DNA from: Bufo bufo
Taxonomy: Eukaryota; Chordata; Amphibia; Anura; Bufonidae
Assembly: GCF_905171765.1 (NCBI RefSeq)
Contig: NC_053391.1
Span: 153,135,565 to 153,199,564 of the forward strand
Length of the DNA stretch: 64,000 nucleotides
Direction of reading: 5' to 3'
Position 1 is the stretch's first letter; each line of letters opens with the position of its first letter. Shown here piece by piece: positions 22,871-33,953 of the stretch. A program made the translations under genes and the position numbers. Below the pieces are notes generated by a model. It ran no database searches. It was not told where the DNA came from and saw only the letters and a program-made list of their open reading frames with translations.

Positions 22871-24390
22871 AAAAATTAAATGCCTTTTTTATGCAAAGTC
22901 CTGTGCCAGCCGGTATGAGTGGTGGGCACTGGCAGTGGGCACACTACAGTCAGTGGAAGTCAGCCTGACACACACTGGCAGGCAACTAACCTTAGATTAA
23001 AGTGTAAAAATTAAGTGCCTATTTTTTAAGCAAAGTCCTGTGCCACTCGGTATGACAGGGGTGGGCACTGGCAGTGGGCACACTACAGTCAGTTGAAGTC
23101 GGCCTGACACACACTAGCAGCAGGCAAGCAGCTGAAATTACATTAAAGTGTAAAAATTAAATGCCTTTTTTAAGCAAAGTCCTGTGCCAGCCGGTATGAG
23201 TGGTGGGCACTGGCAGTGGGCACACTACAGTCAGTGGAAGTCAGCCTGACACACACTGGCAGGCAACTAACCTTAGATTAAAGTGTAAAAATTAAGTGCC
23301 TATTTTTTAAGCAAAGTCCTGTGCCACTCGGTATGACAGGGGTGGGCACTGGCAGTGGGCACACTACAGTCAGTTGAAGTCGGCCTGACACACACTAGCA
23401 GCAGGCAAGCAGCTGAAATTACACTAAAGTGTAAAAATTAAATGCCTTTTTTATGCAAAGTCCTGTGCCAGCCGGTATGAGTGGTGGGCACTGGCAGTGG
23501 GCACACTACAGTCAGTGGAAGTCAGCCTGACACACACTGGCAGGCAACTAACCTTAGATTAAAGTGTAAAAATTAAGTGCCTATTTTTTAAGCAAAGTCC
23601 TGTGCCACTCGGTATGACAGGGGTGGGCACTGGCAGTGGGCACACTACAGTCAGTTGAAGTCGGCCTGACACACACTAGCAGCAGGCAAGCAGCTGAAAT
23701 TACATTAAAGTGTAAAAATTAAATGCCTTTTTTAAGCAAAGTCCTGTGCCAGCCGGTATGAGTGGTGGGCACTGGCAGTGGGCACACTACAGTCAGTGGA
23801 AGTCAGCCTGACACACACTGGCAGGCAACTAACCTTAGATTAAAGTGTAAAAATTAAGTGCCTATTTTTTAAGCAAAGTCCTGTGCCACTCGGGATGACA
23901 GGGGTGGGCACTGGCAGTGGGCACACTACAGTCAGTTGAAGTCGGCCTGACACACACTGGCAGGCAACTAACCTTAGATTAAAGTGTAAAAATGAAGTGC
24001 CTTTTTTTTAAGCAAAGTCCTGTGCCACACGGGATGACAGGGGTGGGCACTGGCAGTGGGCACACTACAGTCAGTTGAAGTCGGCCTGACACACACTAGC
24101 AGCAGGCAAGCAGCTGAAATTACACTAAAGTGTAAAAATTAAATGCCTTTTTTATGCAAAGTCCTGTGCCAGCCGGTATGAGTGGTGGGCACTGGCAGTG
24201 GGCACACTACAGTCAGTGGAAGTCAGCCTGACACACACTGGCAGGCAACTAACCTTAGATTAAAGTGTAAAAATTAAGTGCCTTTTTTTAAGCAAAGTCC
24301 TGTGCCACACGGAATGACAGGGGTGAGCACTGGCAGTGGGCACACTACAGTCTGTGGGCCTGCAGCTCCTCACACACAGGCAGGCCAGGC
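22871..24390. repeat. 281-bp higher-order array in hAT-2
   Basis: Relatives of the 144-bp monomer arranged as dimers: the word GTTGAAGTCGGCCTG recurs at 22811, 23092, 23373, 23654 and 23935, exactly 281 bp apart, then at 24074 after one single monomer. One monomer keeps the TTACACTAAAGTGTAA hairpin (decayed to ATTACATTAAAG in some); the other, ending CTTAGATTAAAGTGTAAAA, has lost the left arm. The array ends about 450 bp before the right terminus. Confidence 0.95.
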
Positions 24391-24739
24391 AACTGCAATA
24401 TGTATATAAAGGAAAAAAAAAAAGCAGACTAATGTTGCAGCCCTAAAAAGGGCTTTTTGGGGTGCTGTCAGGACGCTGTCCTTACAGCAGAGATCAGATG
24501 AGTCTTTCAGGACTGGAGTGGACACTGAATTCACTAGCCTAGCTATCGATTTCCCAATTAAATCAGCAGCAGTTACAGTCTCCCTCCTCTCACTAAGACT
24601 GCAGCTTCAGAATGAATCTAAAATGGATGCTGTGCAGGAGGTGGGAGGGTCTGGGAGGGAGGGTATGCTGCTGATTGGCTGGAATGTGTCTGCTGACTGT
24701 GAGGTACAGGGTCAAAGTTTGCTCAATGATGATGTATAG

Positions 24740-24841
24740 GGGGCGGACCGAACATCGCATGTGTTCGCCCGGCAGAGGCGAACGCGAACAAGCTATGTTC
24801 GCCGGGAACTGTTCGCCGTCGGATAGTTCGGGCCATCTCTA
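24740..24841. promoter_or_regulatory. hAT-2 right subterminal GTTCGC cluster
   Basis: Several GTTCGCC, GGCGAACGCGAAC and GTTCGCCG words mirror the left end. Candidate transposase binding region; inferred. Confidence 0.5.
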
Positions 24842-25680
24842 ACTGGGAGTTGAGCTTGACTCCATCCTCAACCCGAAAAGGCCCCACAAGCTCATCTTTG
24901 ATGATACCAGCCCAAACCAGTACTCCACCTCCACCTTGCTGGCGTCTGAGTCGGACTGGAGCTCTCTGCCCTTTACCAATCCAGCCACGGGCCCATCCAT
25001 CTGGCCCATCAAGACTCACTCTCATTTCATCAGTCCATAAAACCTTAGAAAAATCAGTCTTGAGATATTTCTTGGCCCAGTCTTGACGTTTCAGCTTGTG
25101 TGTCTTGTTCAGTGGTGGTCGTCTTTCAGCCTTTCTTACCTTGGCCATGTCTCTGAGTATTGCACACCTTGTGCTTTTGGGCACTCCAGTGATGTTGCAG
25201 CTCTGAAATATGGCCAAACTGGTGGCAAGTGGCATCTTGGCAGCTGCACGCTTGACTTTTCTCAGTTCATGGGCAGTTATTTTGCGCCTTGGTTTTTCCA
25301 CACGCTTCTTGCGACCCTGTTGACTATTTTGAATGAAACGCTTGATTGTTCGATGATCACGCTTCAGAAGCTTTGCAATTTTAAGAGTGCTGCATCCCTC
25401 TGCAAGATATCTCACTATTTTGGACTTTTCTGAGCCTGTCAAGTCCTTCTTTTGACCCATTTTGCCAAAGGAAAGGAAGTTGCCTAATAATTATGCACAC
25501 CTGATATAGGGTGTTGATGTCATTAGACCACACCCCTTCTCATTACAGAGATGCACATCACCTAATATACTTAATTGGTAGTAGGCTTTCGAGCCTATAC
25601 AGCTTGGAGTAAGACAACATGCATAAAGAGGATGATGTGGTCAAAATACTCATTTGCCTAATAATTCTGCACGCAGTGTA

Positions 25681-27324
25681 TTTAAGTTATTTTTCTTACC
25701 AACAAGCCAGAGGATAAACATTTTGGCGGCAGCACTTATTTAAGTGGCTTTGGAAGAGGAAAACGTGCTATTGACAGTATGGAAAATATGTCTATTAGAT
25801 AATTATGACAAATCAGGCACATTGCAGCAGATTTCCTAATATTGTTTCACATAGCAGGAGATTTCTTAATAGTTTCTGTGGTACTTTCTGAAAAGCACCT
25901 TTGAAAATCAATGGAACAGCAGCCCATATGAGTGATTTCATGATCAGTGGGAACCCAGCGGGGGGACCCTACTAATCAAACAGTTATCCCCTATCCTGTG
26001 GAGATGTTATAAGTTGTTGGGATGGGGCAACCCCTTTCTTATAGCATTTGGTCCATTAAGTTTTTTTATATATTTATGTTAGAAAACTAGTCACTTAATT
26101 ATGATTGAAAACAGACACCTGCAACAGACTCAAGTCCATTCAGTACATCTGATATTGTTTTTTGTTATAAAATATGACAATATACACTATCATAGATAGG
26201 ATTTTGTTGACTGCCTTCTGGCTATATTTGCCATTTAAATACATGAACATGAATCAACAGAATTTGTCTTAAAATTAAGTTTCTTTGCTTGTCAAGTACT
26301 TTGTCATATACAGCAGAAAAGTCTTAGATGCCTTTCTGCAGCTCCTTATTGATGTATGTGGACTGAAGGCCAACATGAATAGAAAATCTGATTTCTAGCT
26401 GGTTACCATCCACAAGAGCTAATGTTCAAGCTGATCTCCTGCTGATATCCAGGCCGACCAGAGGCTAGTGATCAGTGGCTCGTCATTTCTTTCCTTATGC
26501 CCTGTGCAAGCTCGACATGATTGTTCTTGTAGTATGTACATGATTGTTCTTGTAGTAAGCATCGAACAGCAGTGCTTCTTATGAGAGATATCTATGTTGG
26601 CTGCCTATCAAATCTCTAAAAGCTGTTTACAAACTAGATACAGCTTCACTAGTGACTGAAGCATTTAGAAGTGAATAAGGTACAAATGGAGATGCATTTG
26701 ATGGAAAACATCCTAAAATCAAACTTCCTTAAATGTCATGATATTCAACTGACACAACCATTGGAATAACTCTTTGTAAATCTTGTAGAAATATAAAAAA
26801 AATATAAAAAATCTATGCTTATCTTGTCTCCATAGACAAATTTATAGCAGTGAGAATGTTAATTTACTGTAGATCCATGAATGGCACCAACTTGGACATC
26901 ATGGGGGCCAAGTCAACGATATCTTGTCGATTACATGCTGGGATGTGTGGAAAAAAAACAAGAAAAGTAAAGGTGTGAAAGTGGCTAAATTGGTGCAGTC
27001 AAACACCTCTTAAATTGGGGGAGATCGTACTGAGACTTGTAGCTGAAGACATGAATCACTTCACCACAGTATATTGAATTTCATGCTTACTTTCAGCAGT
27101 ATTGATCTTGTGACTATAAATATTTAAGGAAATGTTGGTAACCATGGAAACTGATATATTTTACAATATCAAGAAAAGTCAAATAGATCTTATGTGATAA
27201 TGATATCAGTAGCATTCCAGATTGGATTAACTCTTCACAAATCCTGGTGACAGGTTGATGACATTTAAATGTGTCAAAAATAAAAATTTTCGGAGGTGTC
27301 ATTATTTTTGTTTATATTTTACTT
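25681..27324. other. Intergenic, no gene seen; one MITE fragment
   Basis: The piece 25925-26045 (ending GGGGCAACCCCTTTCTTA) looks like one arm of the TTAA-type MITE family. A 21-23 bp unit TGATTGTTCTTGTAGTA is duplicated at 26519-26560. Otherwise AT-rich with no coding signal. Confidence 0.5.
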
Positions 27325-27600
27325 TTAAAGAAGACCTGTCACCATGAAAATGCAGTGCAATCCGCAGCATGTTATAGATCAGGAGGAGCTGAGCAGATTG
27401 ATTTGTATATAGTTTTATGGGAAATGATTCAGTAAAACTTGAAATTTATTCATGTATATCTCTGCTCATTCTGAGCTCAGTAGCCACATGGGTGGTCCTA
27501 GAGATTGACAGCTACATCTATATATACACTCATATAGGGAAGGCTGTCAATCTCTGGCACAACCACCCAAGTGGCTACTGTGCTCAGAAAAATCCTATGA
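27325..27600. repeat. Foldback repeat
   Basis: TTAAAGAAGACCTGTCACC at the left resembles other TTAA-MITE ends. The inner segment 27470-27515 (AGTAGCCACATGGGTGGT) is the inverse of 27540-27590 (ACCACCCAAGTGGCTACT). No clear right end. Confidence 0.5.
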
Positions 27601-27652
27601 AATAAAGTGAATACGTAGGTGTGTGTCGCCATGGCTGCAACTTGAAAAGAAA

Positions 27653-27990
27653 GGCTACTTTTACATCTGTGTGGATCCAGCAGAGATCAGAAAACAAAAT
27701 TTCCGTAAGGATAATACAACCGTCTGCATCCATTATGAATGGATACAGTTGTATTATCTCTAAAATGACCAAGACGGATCCGACACTAAAACCATTGCAA
27801 GTAAATGGGTGTCTGATCCATTTTATTTTGTGTTGGAAAAAAAAAGATCAGGCACCATTGACTTTCATTGTGTTTCATGCTGGATCCGTCTTGCTATGCA
27901 TCCCATGCTGTACAGAAAGACGGAAAAATGCTGCTTACTGATTTTTTATTTTTTTGTCTGACATGGGAATGCAACCAAATGGAGGTAGCC
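27653..27990. mobile_element. Decayed palindromic MITE (PIF/Harbinger-like)
   Basis: Starts GGCTACTTTTACATCTGTG and ends GAGGTAGCC before TTA. The interior has an inverted pair around GGATAATACAACCGTCTGC (27710) and the inverse near 27745-27765. Contains GGATCCGAC and GGATCCGTC words as in the related element at 39673. Its ends are diverged. Confidence 0.5.
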
Positions 27991-27993
27991 TTA

Positions 27994-29168
27994 TATTTTT
28001 ATGAAACTATAAAATACATAATGAAGATATGCAGCATATCATAAGAAGATAGCCTCTTTCTTAGCATAACTTTGTTCTGTTTATTAGAAAGGGCTCTCTA
28101 TGACATCCCTATGTCCAAATAAGTTATTTGGACATTATGCAACCTCTTTAATTGTCTACTTAGTTAGTTAGTTATTTAATAATAATTTATCTAGATCAAT
28201 AGTATAAATCTAAAATGTCTCTTTTACCACTTATGAGACACTTTAACTCTAGCAAGTATTTTATCTCACCCAAGTACCGGATGCAAAGCTACACTGTATT
28301 ACCGCTGTACACAGTTCTCCATACTTCTGATGCTTCTGATCATGTATGAGATAGAAATAAAGGAACAAGATCTCTTTTCTCAAACAAAAAAAAGAACAAA
28401 TACTCTAGCAGCACTGTTCACATATGGCCCACATTCAGGAGCACACCTCCTGTTAATACAGCGAGCATTGAATAATGGAATTTTTTTCAATTACAAGCAG
28501 TGTTTAGCTGATGGAAAAAGTAGCTATTCTGTAGTCATTGACAAAAGATTAGAAGCAAAACAGTGGCCTTGAGAAAGTATATGTGTATGAGAAATTAGCA
28601 TTGGTCGTTGGGATGAAATTTGATTAGCTTTTTTCTAATTAAAAGTGCAATAAGATATTTGATGAGTGCCATTGTATTGTTCCTACTGTATGAATATATC
28701 AATTTTCTCTGTGTGCTATATATGAGAGACATCATAGCAGCTAGTCTCCACCATTCCCAGAGCAGAGTTTAGGGAAAACCAACAATTAGAAACTGAGCCT
28801 ATGGAGGGGTAACTAGTGAAAATATAATATAAAAGTAATATAATGACCAAAAATGGTGCTACCCATCATGGACCCACAAGATAAATTACTCTGGAACTTA
28901 CCTAAACAGACTGTTGCTCTCTAAGAACCACTAAGCCTAAAGACTATACACATTTTAAGCAATGTTCTAAATTGTCTTCCTTAAAATATTTCCTAGAAAT
29001 TTGCTGCAAGTCTGTGTGAATGTTTCCAATAGCTGGTTGTGTAGCCTTTTCTGACATAGATTCCTTAGCTAACTACTTGTATGTCACCTTTCTCTGCTCT
29101 CCCCAGTACCTATATACATATATCAGGGAAGCAATTCTGTGTAGATCAGAGTGTGGAGGAGAGGAAGA
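27994..29168. other. Intergenic, no gene seen
   Basis: AT-rich. An 80-codon frame at 28330-28572 has no recognisable domain and no supporting context. Confidence 0.55.
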
Positions 29169-30101
29169 TACAGTAGGTGAACCCGATTTTGTGTCAATCT
29201 CGCTCTCTTTCTCGGCGAGATTGAGCACCTACGAGCCCCATCGCGGGAGCCAGCGCCGAGCTGGCTTGCCGCGATGGAGACAGAGCCGTCATAGAAGCGA
29301 CGGGAGATCCGACTTGGATTCCCGCCAATTCTACACGTGTGCGGCGTTTGTTATGAATTCTGAGGGGGAAGTCCCCGCCGGATTTTAAATAAAAATCCGG
29401 CATGGGTCCCCCCCTCAGGAGCATACCGGGCCCTTAGGTCTGTTATGGGTTGTAAGGAGAGCCCCCCCTACGCCGAAAAAAACGGCGTAGGGGGTCCCCC
29501 TACAATCCATACCAGACCCGTATCCAAAGCACGCTACCCGGCCAGCCAGGAAGGGAGTGGGGACGAGCGAGCGCCCCCCCCCCCCCCCCCCTCCTGAGCC
29601 GTACCAGGCTGCATGCCCTCAACATGGGGGGGTTGGGTGCTCTGGGGCAGGGGGCGCACTGCGGCCCCCCCACCTCAGAGCACCCTGTCCCCATGTTGAT
29701 GAGGACAGGGCCCCTTCCCGACAACCCTGGCCGTTGGTTGTCGGGGTATGCGGGCGGGAGGCTTATCGGAATCTGGGAGCCCCCTTTAATAAGGGGGCCC
29801 CCAGATACCGGCCCCCCACCCTAAGTGAATGAGTATGGGGTACATCGTACCCCTACCCATTCACCTGCAAGAAAAGTGGTAAAAACACAAATAAACCACA
29901 CAGTGTATTAAAATATTTTATTTTTCTGCTCCGGAGGCCGCCCCCTGTCTTCTTTATTAGCTCTTTTACCAGGGGGGGCTCTTCTTCTTCCGCTATCCCG
30001 ACGGGTCTTCTCCGCTATCCGGGGGGTCTTCTCAACTCTCCGGGGTTCTCCTTCTGTCTTCGCCGCTCTCCGTTGTTGACTCGGCGCACCCCGGTTCTTC
30101 G

Positions 30102-30111
30102 TCTCGCGAGA
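30102..30111. promoter_or_regulatory. TCTCGCGAGA palindrome, copy 1
   Basis: Exact match to the TCTCGCGAGA element known from vertebrate CpG-island promoters (bound by BANP). Present within the foldback element; a function here is not shown. Confidence 0.4.
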
Positions 30112-30240
30112 TCTCGGATTTTAAATAAAAATTTAGCGAGACGAAGAACCGGGGTGCGCCGAGTCAACAACGGAGAGCGGCGAAGACAGAAGGAGAACCC
30201 CGGTTCTTCCTCTCGCTAAATTTTTATTTAAAATCCGAGA

Positions 30241-30250
30241 TCTCGCGAGA
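30241..30250. promoter_or_regulatory. TCTCGCGAGA palindrome, copy 2
   Basis: Second exact copy of the ten-base palindrome, in the inverted neighbour unit of the same element. Confidence 0.4.
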
Positions 30251-30623
30251 CGAAGAACCGGGGTGCGCCGAGTCAACAATGGAGAGCGGCGAAGACAGAA
30301 GGAGAACCCCGAAAAAAACGGCGTAGGGGGGGCTCTCCTTACAACCCATAACAGACCTAAGGGCCCGGTATGCTCCTGAGGTGGGGACCCATGCCGGATT
30401 TTTATTTAAAATCCGGCGGGGACTTCCCCCTCAGGATTCATAACAAACGCCGCACACGTGTAGAATTGGCGGGAATCCAAGTCGGATCTCCCGTCGCTTC
30501 TATGACGCGCTTGCTGGGATGTGCTGTCACTATTCCAGTGAGTGCGAGATCTCGGCACCATGTCGCCGAGTATCAGCGCGACGCTGTCGTGCTAAAAGCA
30601 CAATATCACAAACACCTACTGTA

Positions 30624-31564
30624 TGTGGTACATAAGGACAAATCTGTAAAAAAATTTAGCTTTGCTATTACATAACAGCAAATAAAGGCAGCTTTATCTG
30701 GGACACAATGAAAAAATAACAATGAAAATGGCTGTAAGTATTAATGTAAAGTATACATATTATTGCTTGATCCTATCAAAATTAGTGATCGTAGGGTAAA
30801 ATGCTTTTCTAAAATGCTTGCCAGCCTTTAAAATGACAAGCAATCCAGTGTGTCTTGTTTCCTTTGACACTAGTAAACCCCAAAGAAAATGCTTATCTAT
30901 ATAAATTGCTATTTGCCCTTCTCTCCCGATCCTTGACATGAATACAACAAACTAAATTTCACCATTTTATTTTTTAAGTTCATAGGACATATTTTCTTTT
31001 GACTTTGATAAAAATGTTGAATCATAAAAGAATATGATACAAGTGATCAGTTTTATTTTTAATCTCACATGTCTGTGCATCTTGCTAAGTGACATTTTCT
31101 TTAAGCGGTGACTTTTGAACAATCAATAAATGACCTTAAGGTTTTTCTCTAAGAGACCACTGAAGACTTGAGGCTTAATTTAACTAGACAAAGATTCCCA
31201 ACACATAAATAAACAAAGATAACATGTTCAGGTGTTTTTTTTTTTGTGAGAAGTTGAAAGTAAATTTCTACTTTAGTGCAGAAAGTGGCTGAGGCACAAA
31301 TGCCAAACAGCAGAGGAATAACCAATTGGGTATTGACATCACTAGACTGGATGGTAACCCTACTATCTTAGAATAGCAATTTTTCAAACTTAATAAAGTA
31401 AAACAGGTGAAGTTACTAATAAGGACCGTCCATATCAAAAGAATGATGGCTCACCAAATATCTCTTGTGACTCCACCCATAAATTGCTATCCTGAGGGGG
31501 AGGGGGAATCATTGGAAGAGTTAAATTAAACCCACCTAAATGTTGCTTTTCCAAAAGCATAAAT
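30624..31564. other. Intergenic, no gene seen
   Basis: AT-rich, no open frame or repeat of note apart from short T runs. Confidence 0.6.
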
Positions 31565-31568
31565 TTAA

Positions 31569-32178
31569 AGGGATATTCAGGTCCCACTTTATCTAATCTC
31601 ACCAACTAGGAGAACACGAATCTACGCATCAACTGCTTGCTTGGCTCTTCCATAGATTTGAATAGAGAAACTCATCTCTCCTTTGAACTCAAGGAGGCTG
31701 TAGTGGCTAGAAATTGGCAAACAGGGGTCAGCTCTCACCACTCCAGTTTCTCCAACTGGGTTTTGTTTACTTCATTGCAGCAAACATGTCATACTGAAAA
31801 CTAGTGACTCAGAGTAGGTCCCCAATGTTTGATTGGCGGGGATCTTGCTCCTAGCCCCCCTGCCGTTGAGCTGTATTGGGAGGATAAGGTGCTCCGTGAG
31901 CACTTTCTAGGCTGTGTGACTCCACGTTCTTCGGTCACATAGCCTATGACCAGCTCAGTCCCATTCAAGTGAGTAGAGCTGAGCTGCCAAACCAAGCACG
32001 CCGGCTATCCAAGCATGCCGGCTATCGATTGGATGCCGCTGTACTTGGTAAGTTGTGATAAAAATTCCTCAAACAGCTGATTGGTGGGGTGCTGGGAGTC
32101 AGACCCCTCCCAATATCATATTGATGACCTATCATGAAGTTAATTTATCAATATGTATCCCAATCCCAGAGAACCCTT
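31569..32178. mobile_element. Probable TTAA-flanked MITE
   Basis: TTAA at 31565-31568 and 32179-32182, with AGGGATATTCAGGTCCC at the left and CCCAGAGAACCCT at the right. The interior has inverted GGCGGGGATC and GATTGGTGGGG blocks and a paired GATGACCTATC segment like that at 53560. The TTAA at its right end is followed directly by AGGGGTTGTCTC, which looks like a second MITE end abutting the first. Confidence 0.5.
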
Positions 32179-32182
32179 TTAA

Positions 32183-33156
32183 AGGGGTTGTCTCATTACA
32201 GAAATATGCGTAGTTTTGCTTGATACAAAATTGACTTTATGTCTGATCATGACCCTGGTGCCTTAAAAACAGAATTTCTTTGACAATGTTGACACCAATA
32301 GCATAATATCACAATAAAGTATTAGGTACAGCGTAGTGTTTGTAATGCGAAATGTAAGAAATACCTCTAATTCTGGAAGCTGTATGCATTAATATCAAAG
32401 CGGCCAATTTCCGTTCAGTGAAGGTAGCTACTTGTCATTCCTTCCATTTTTTTTTTATTCCAGGACTTTTCTACATTATACCCAGGCAATGATGCAATTA
32501 TATCTACCTCTTGTGTTATTAGTTATAATACTACTTTTTTGGTATTGTAAAAATTAATGGAGCAGCCATGTTTCAGAAAGGATTACTTGACAAAGAAGAC
32601 ATTTCCATGAGCTGAATTTTATGCCATTGCATTTCACCTGAACATATTACAATTTGCTAAATATATCAAATTTCCTATAGCATCACCAGAGGGGATTCAA
32701 ATTAACAATTCAATTTTAGAGCAAATAGAATTCTCTTCTCTACAAGAAGAATGTGTACATAGCTCATTAAAAAGAACCAGCCACAAACTATACCTGGCTG
32801 CTGCAGTGGAAAAATACTGGATAATTCCTAAATGTCATATCTCAATTTCACTTTCCATTCGTGATATTATAACCCATCATGTGTTAAATATGTCTGTTGT
32901 GCTATATACAATATTATTATTAGAGCTAAATTGTGCCATTGTACATTTTAGTGCACTGCTATTATACAATGAGTGCTGCAGCAAGGCAGTCAGATGACAC
33001 TACTCTACAGATCTGCCTGTTTTGTTGGGAATAGTTGAACTAATATATTTTGTTTGACTGTTTTTAATTCCATTCAATCTGCATTAACAGGAAAGCTAAA
33101 AATGTATCAGTCACTAGCAAAATGTGATTCATATTTATTATGTCCGAATGATCCAC
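32183..33156. other. Intergenic, no gene seen
   Basis: Starts with a single MITE arm (AGGGGTTGTCTCATTAC) with no visible partner. The rest is AT-rich and unremarkable. Confidence 0.5.
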
Positions 33157-33225
33157 ATAAAGAGGTTATCCAAGACTTAAAAATACCTCAGGGTGTGGCC
33201 GACCTATGGTGGGGCAAATTATTAC

Positions 33226-33953
33226 TAGTGATGAGCAGCATTGGCAATATTCATTTTCGCAATATTTCATGAATTTTTTAGCCCAATATTCGCAATAAAT
33301 TAGCAAATTCTAGAATTCGTGATCTCCAGTCATTATTTTCACGATTGTGCAAATCGATACTAATGAAGCGCATATTTTTTGTGCAATACATGCAACTTCA
33401 CATTTTATCAGGTCTGAGTAGATATTACTGATTGGTGCAGTAAGTATTGTTGTGACATCACAGCACTATGTCTGTAGCATGTGTGTATGGACAGCAGAGA
33501 AACAGTAATTCCTATCACACTACCTAACACCCTGCACTGGAATCAGCTACACTATATCACTATTTAACCTACACTGACTATCTCCCACTAACTATCTGCA
33601 TTATATATATGAACTAACTATCTAATGTAGATGATTCATCAAAGCACAGAGCACAGCAATGACACTGCTCTCTCTCTCTCTCTCTCTCTCTCCAGAACTG
33701 CAAAAAACAGCACAAAATGGCTGCTGGGGAGTTTCCTAAGGGGTAGGCAACTATCCTATTGGTTGCTAGGGATGTTGCTAAGCTCAGACAAAGATATTGC
33801 AGTCTTCTCATTGGCCCACAAGCAAGAAGGGAGGGTACTGATGAAAAAAAATCTAGAATATTCAAAATTATAAAGATATAGCACTATATTCTAAATCTTT
33901 GCGAATTCTCAAAGTGCCGATATTCGCGATTAGAATATTTGCGTTTAACACTA
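33226..33953. mobile_element. hAT-type MITE, 728 bp, nested
   Basis: Ends TAGTGATGAGC and TAACACTA, flanked by ATTATTAC (33218-33225) and ATACTTAC (33954-33961), 6 of 8 matching. Shares the CCCACAAGCAAG block and AATATTCG-rich ends with the element at 52338, which is nearly the same length (734 bp). Confidence 0.75.
33668..33692. repeat. (CT)n microsatellite
   Basis: Twelve uninterrupted CT dinucleotides inside the nested hAT-type MITE. Confidence 0.95.

Larger units (their letters stand above)
15150..24841 (-). mobile_element. hAT-2: 9.7-kb hAT transposon with intact transposase
   Basis: Ends TAGTGATGTCGCGAAC and, inverted from the right, TAGAGATGGCCCGAAC, flanked by a perfect 8-bp duplication ACTGGGAG (15142-15149 and 24842-24849). 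From left to right it contains a 182-bp tandem array, a relic of its own coding sequence, an uninterrupted transposase on the minus strand, and a 3.6-kb array of 144-bp then 281-bp units before the right end. Ends carry many GCGAAC/GTTCGC words. A perfect target duplication and a long open frame suggest a recent insertion. It may be autonomous, though activity is not shown by sequence alone. Confidence 0.96.
14744..25460 (-). pseudogene. Tc1-like DD37E transposase, interrupted by hAT-2
   Basis: Coding DNA is in two pieces on the minus strand, 25460-24850 and 15149-14744. Together they make 1017 nt, exactly 338 codons plus stop, with no other break visible. Catalytic residues by my count are D144 (LWTDE), D237 (MQDNAPSH) and E275 (NPIENLW), so 37 residues lie between the second D and E, unlike the classical DD34E of Tc1. 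The hAT insertion falls at residue 206. Copy 2 lacks the frameshift and stop found in copy 1, so the hAT insertion seems to be its only lesion. Two read-through frames arise at the junctions (14744-15601 and 24723-25460) that join hAT end sequence to each transposase half; these are by-products. Confidence 0.92.
14416..25678 (-). mobile_element. Tc1-like element copy 2, split by hAT-2
   Basis: Same inverted ends as copy 1, flanked by TA at 14414-14415 and 25679-25680. Its own sequence is 14416-15149 plus 24850-25678, 1563 bp, against 1564 bp for copy 1. The hAT-2 element occupies 15150-24841. Copies 1 and 2 are very similar base for base, so both are relatively young insertions of one family. 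Confidence 0.95.
29171..30621. mobile_element. CpG-rich foldback DNA element, 1.45 kb
   Basis: Ends CAGTAGGTG and CACCTACTG sit next to TA on both sides (29169-29170, 30622-30623). About 200 bp near each end match in inverse: 29292-29490 with 30310-30505, sharing ACACGTGT, GCCGGATTT, GGGCCCGGTATG and ACGCCG blocks. The right centre holds three copies, in mixed orientation, of a roughly 68-bp unit with GGTGCGCCGAGTCAACAA (about 30042-30110, 30134-30200, 30243-30310). Base composition is far more GC-rich than its surroundings. No transposase is encoded. The superfamily is not clear; a TA target would fit Tc1/mariner, but such long palindromic arms are unusual there. Confidence 0.75.

Noticed and set aside
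24723..25460. A 245-codon minus-strand protein as a distinct gene
   Set aside because: It is the first 206 residues of the Tc1-like transposase followed by a short tail read from the hAT-2 end.
28330..28572. 80-codon frame as a host exon
   Set aside because: No recognisable domain, no splice-site support and no neighbouring coding signal.
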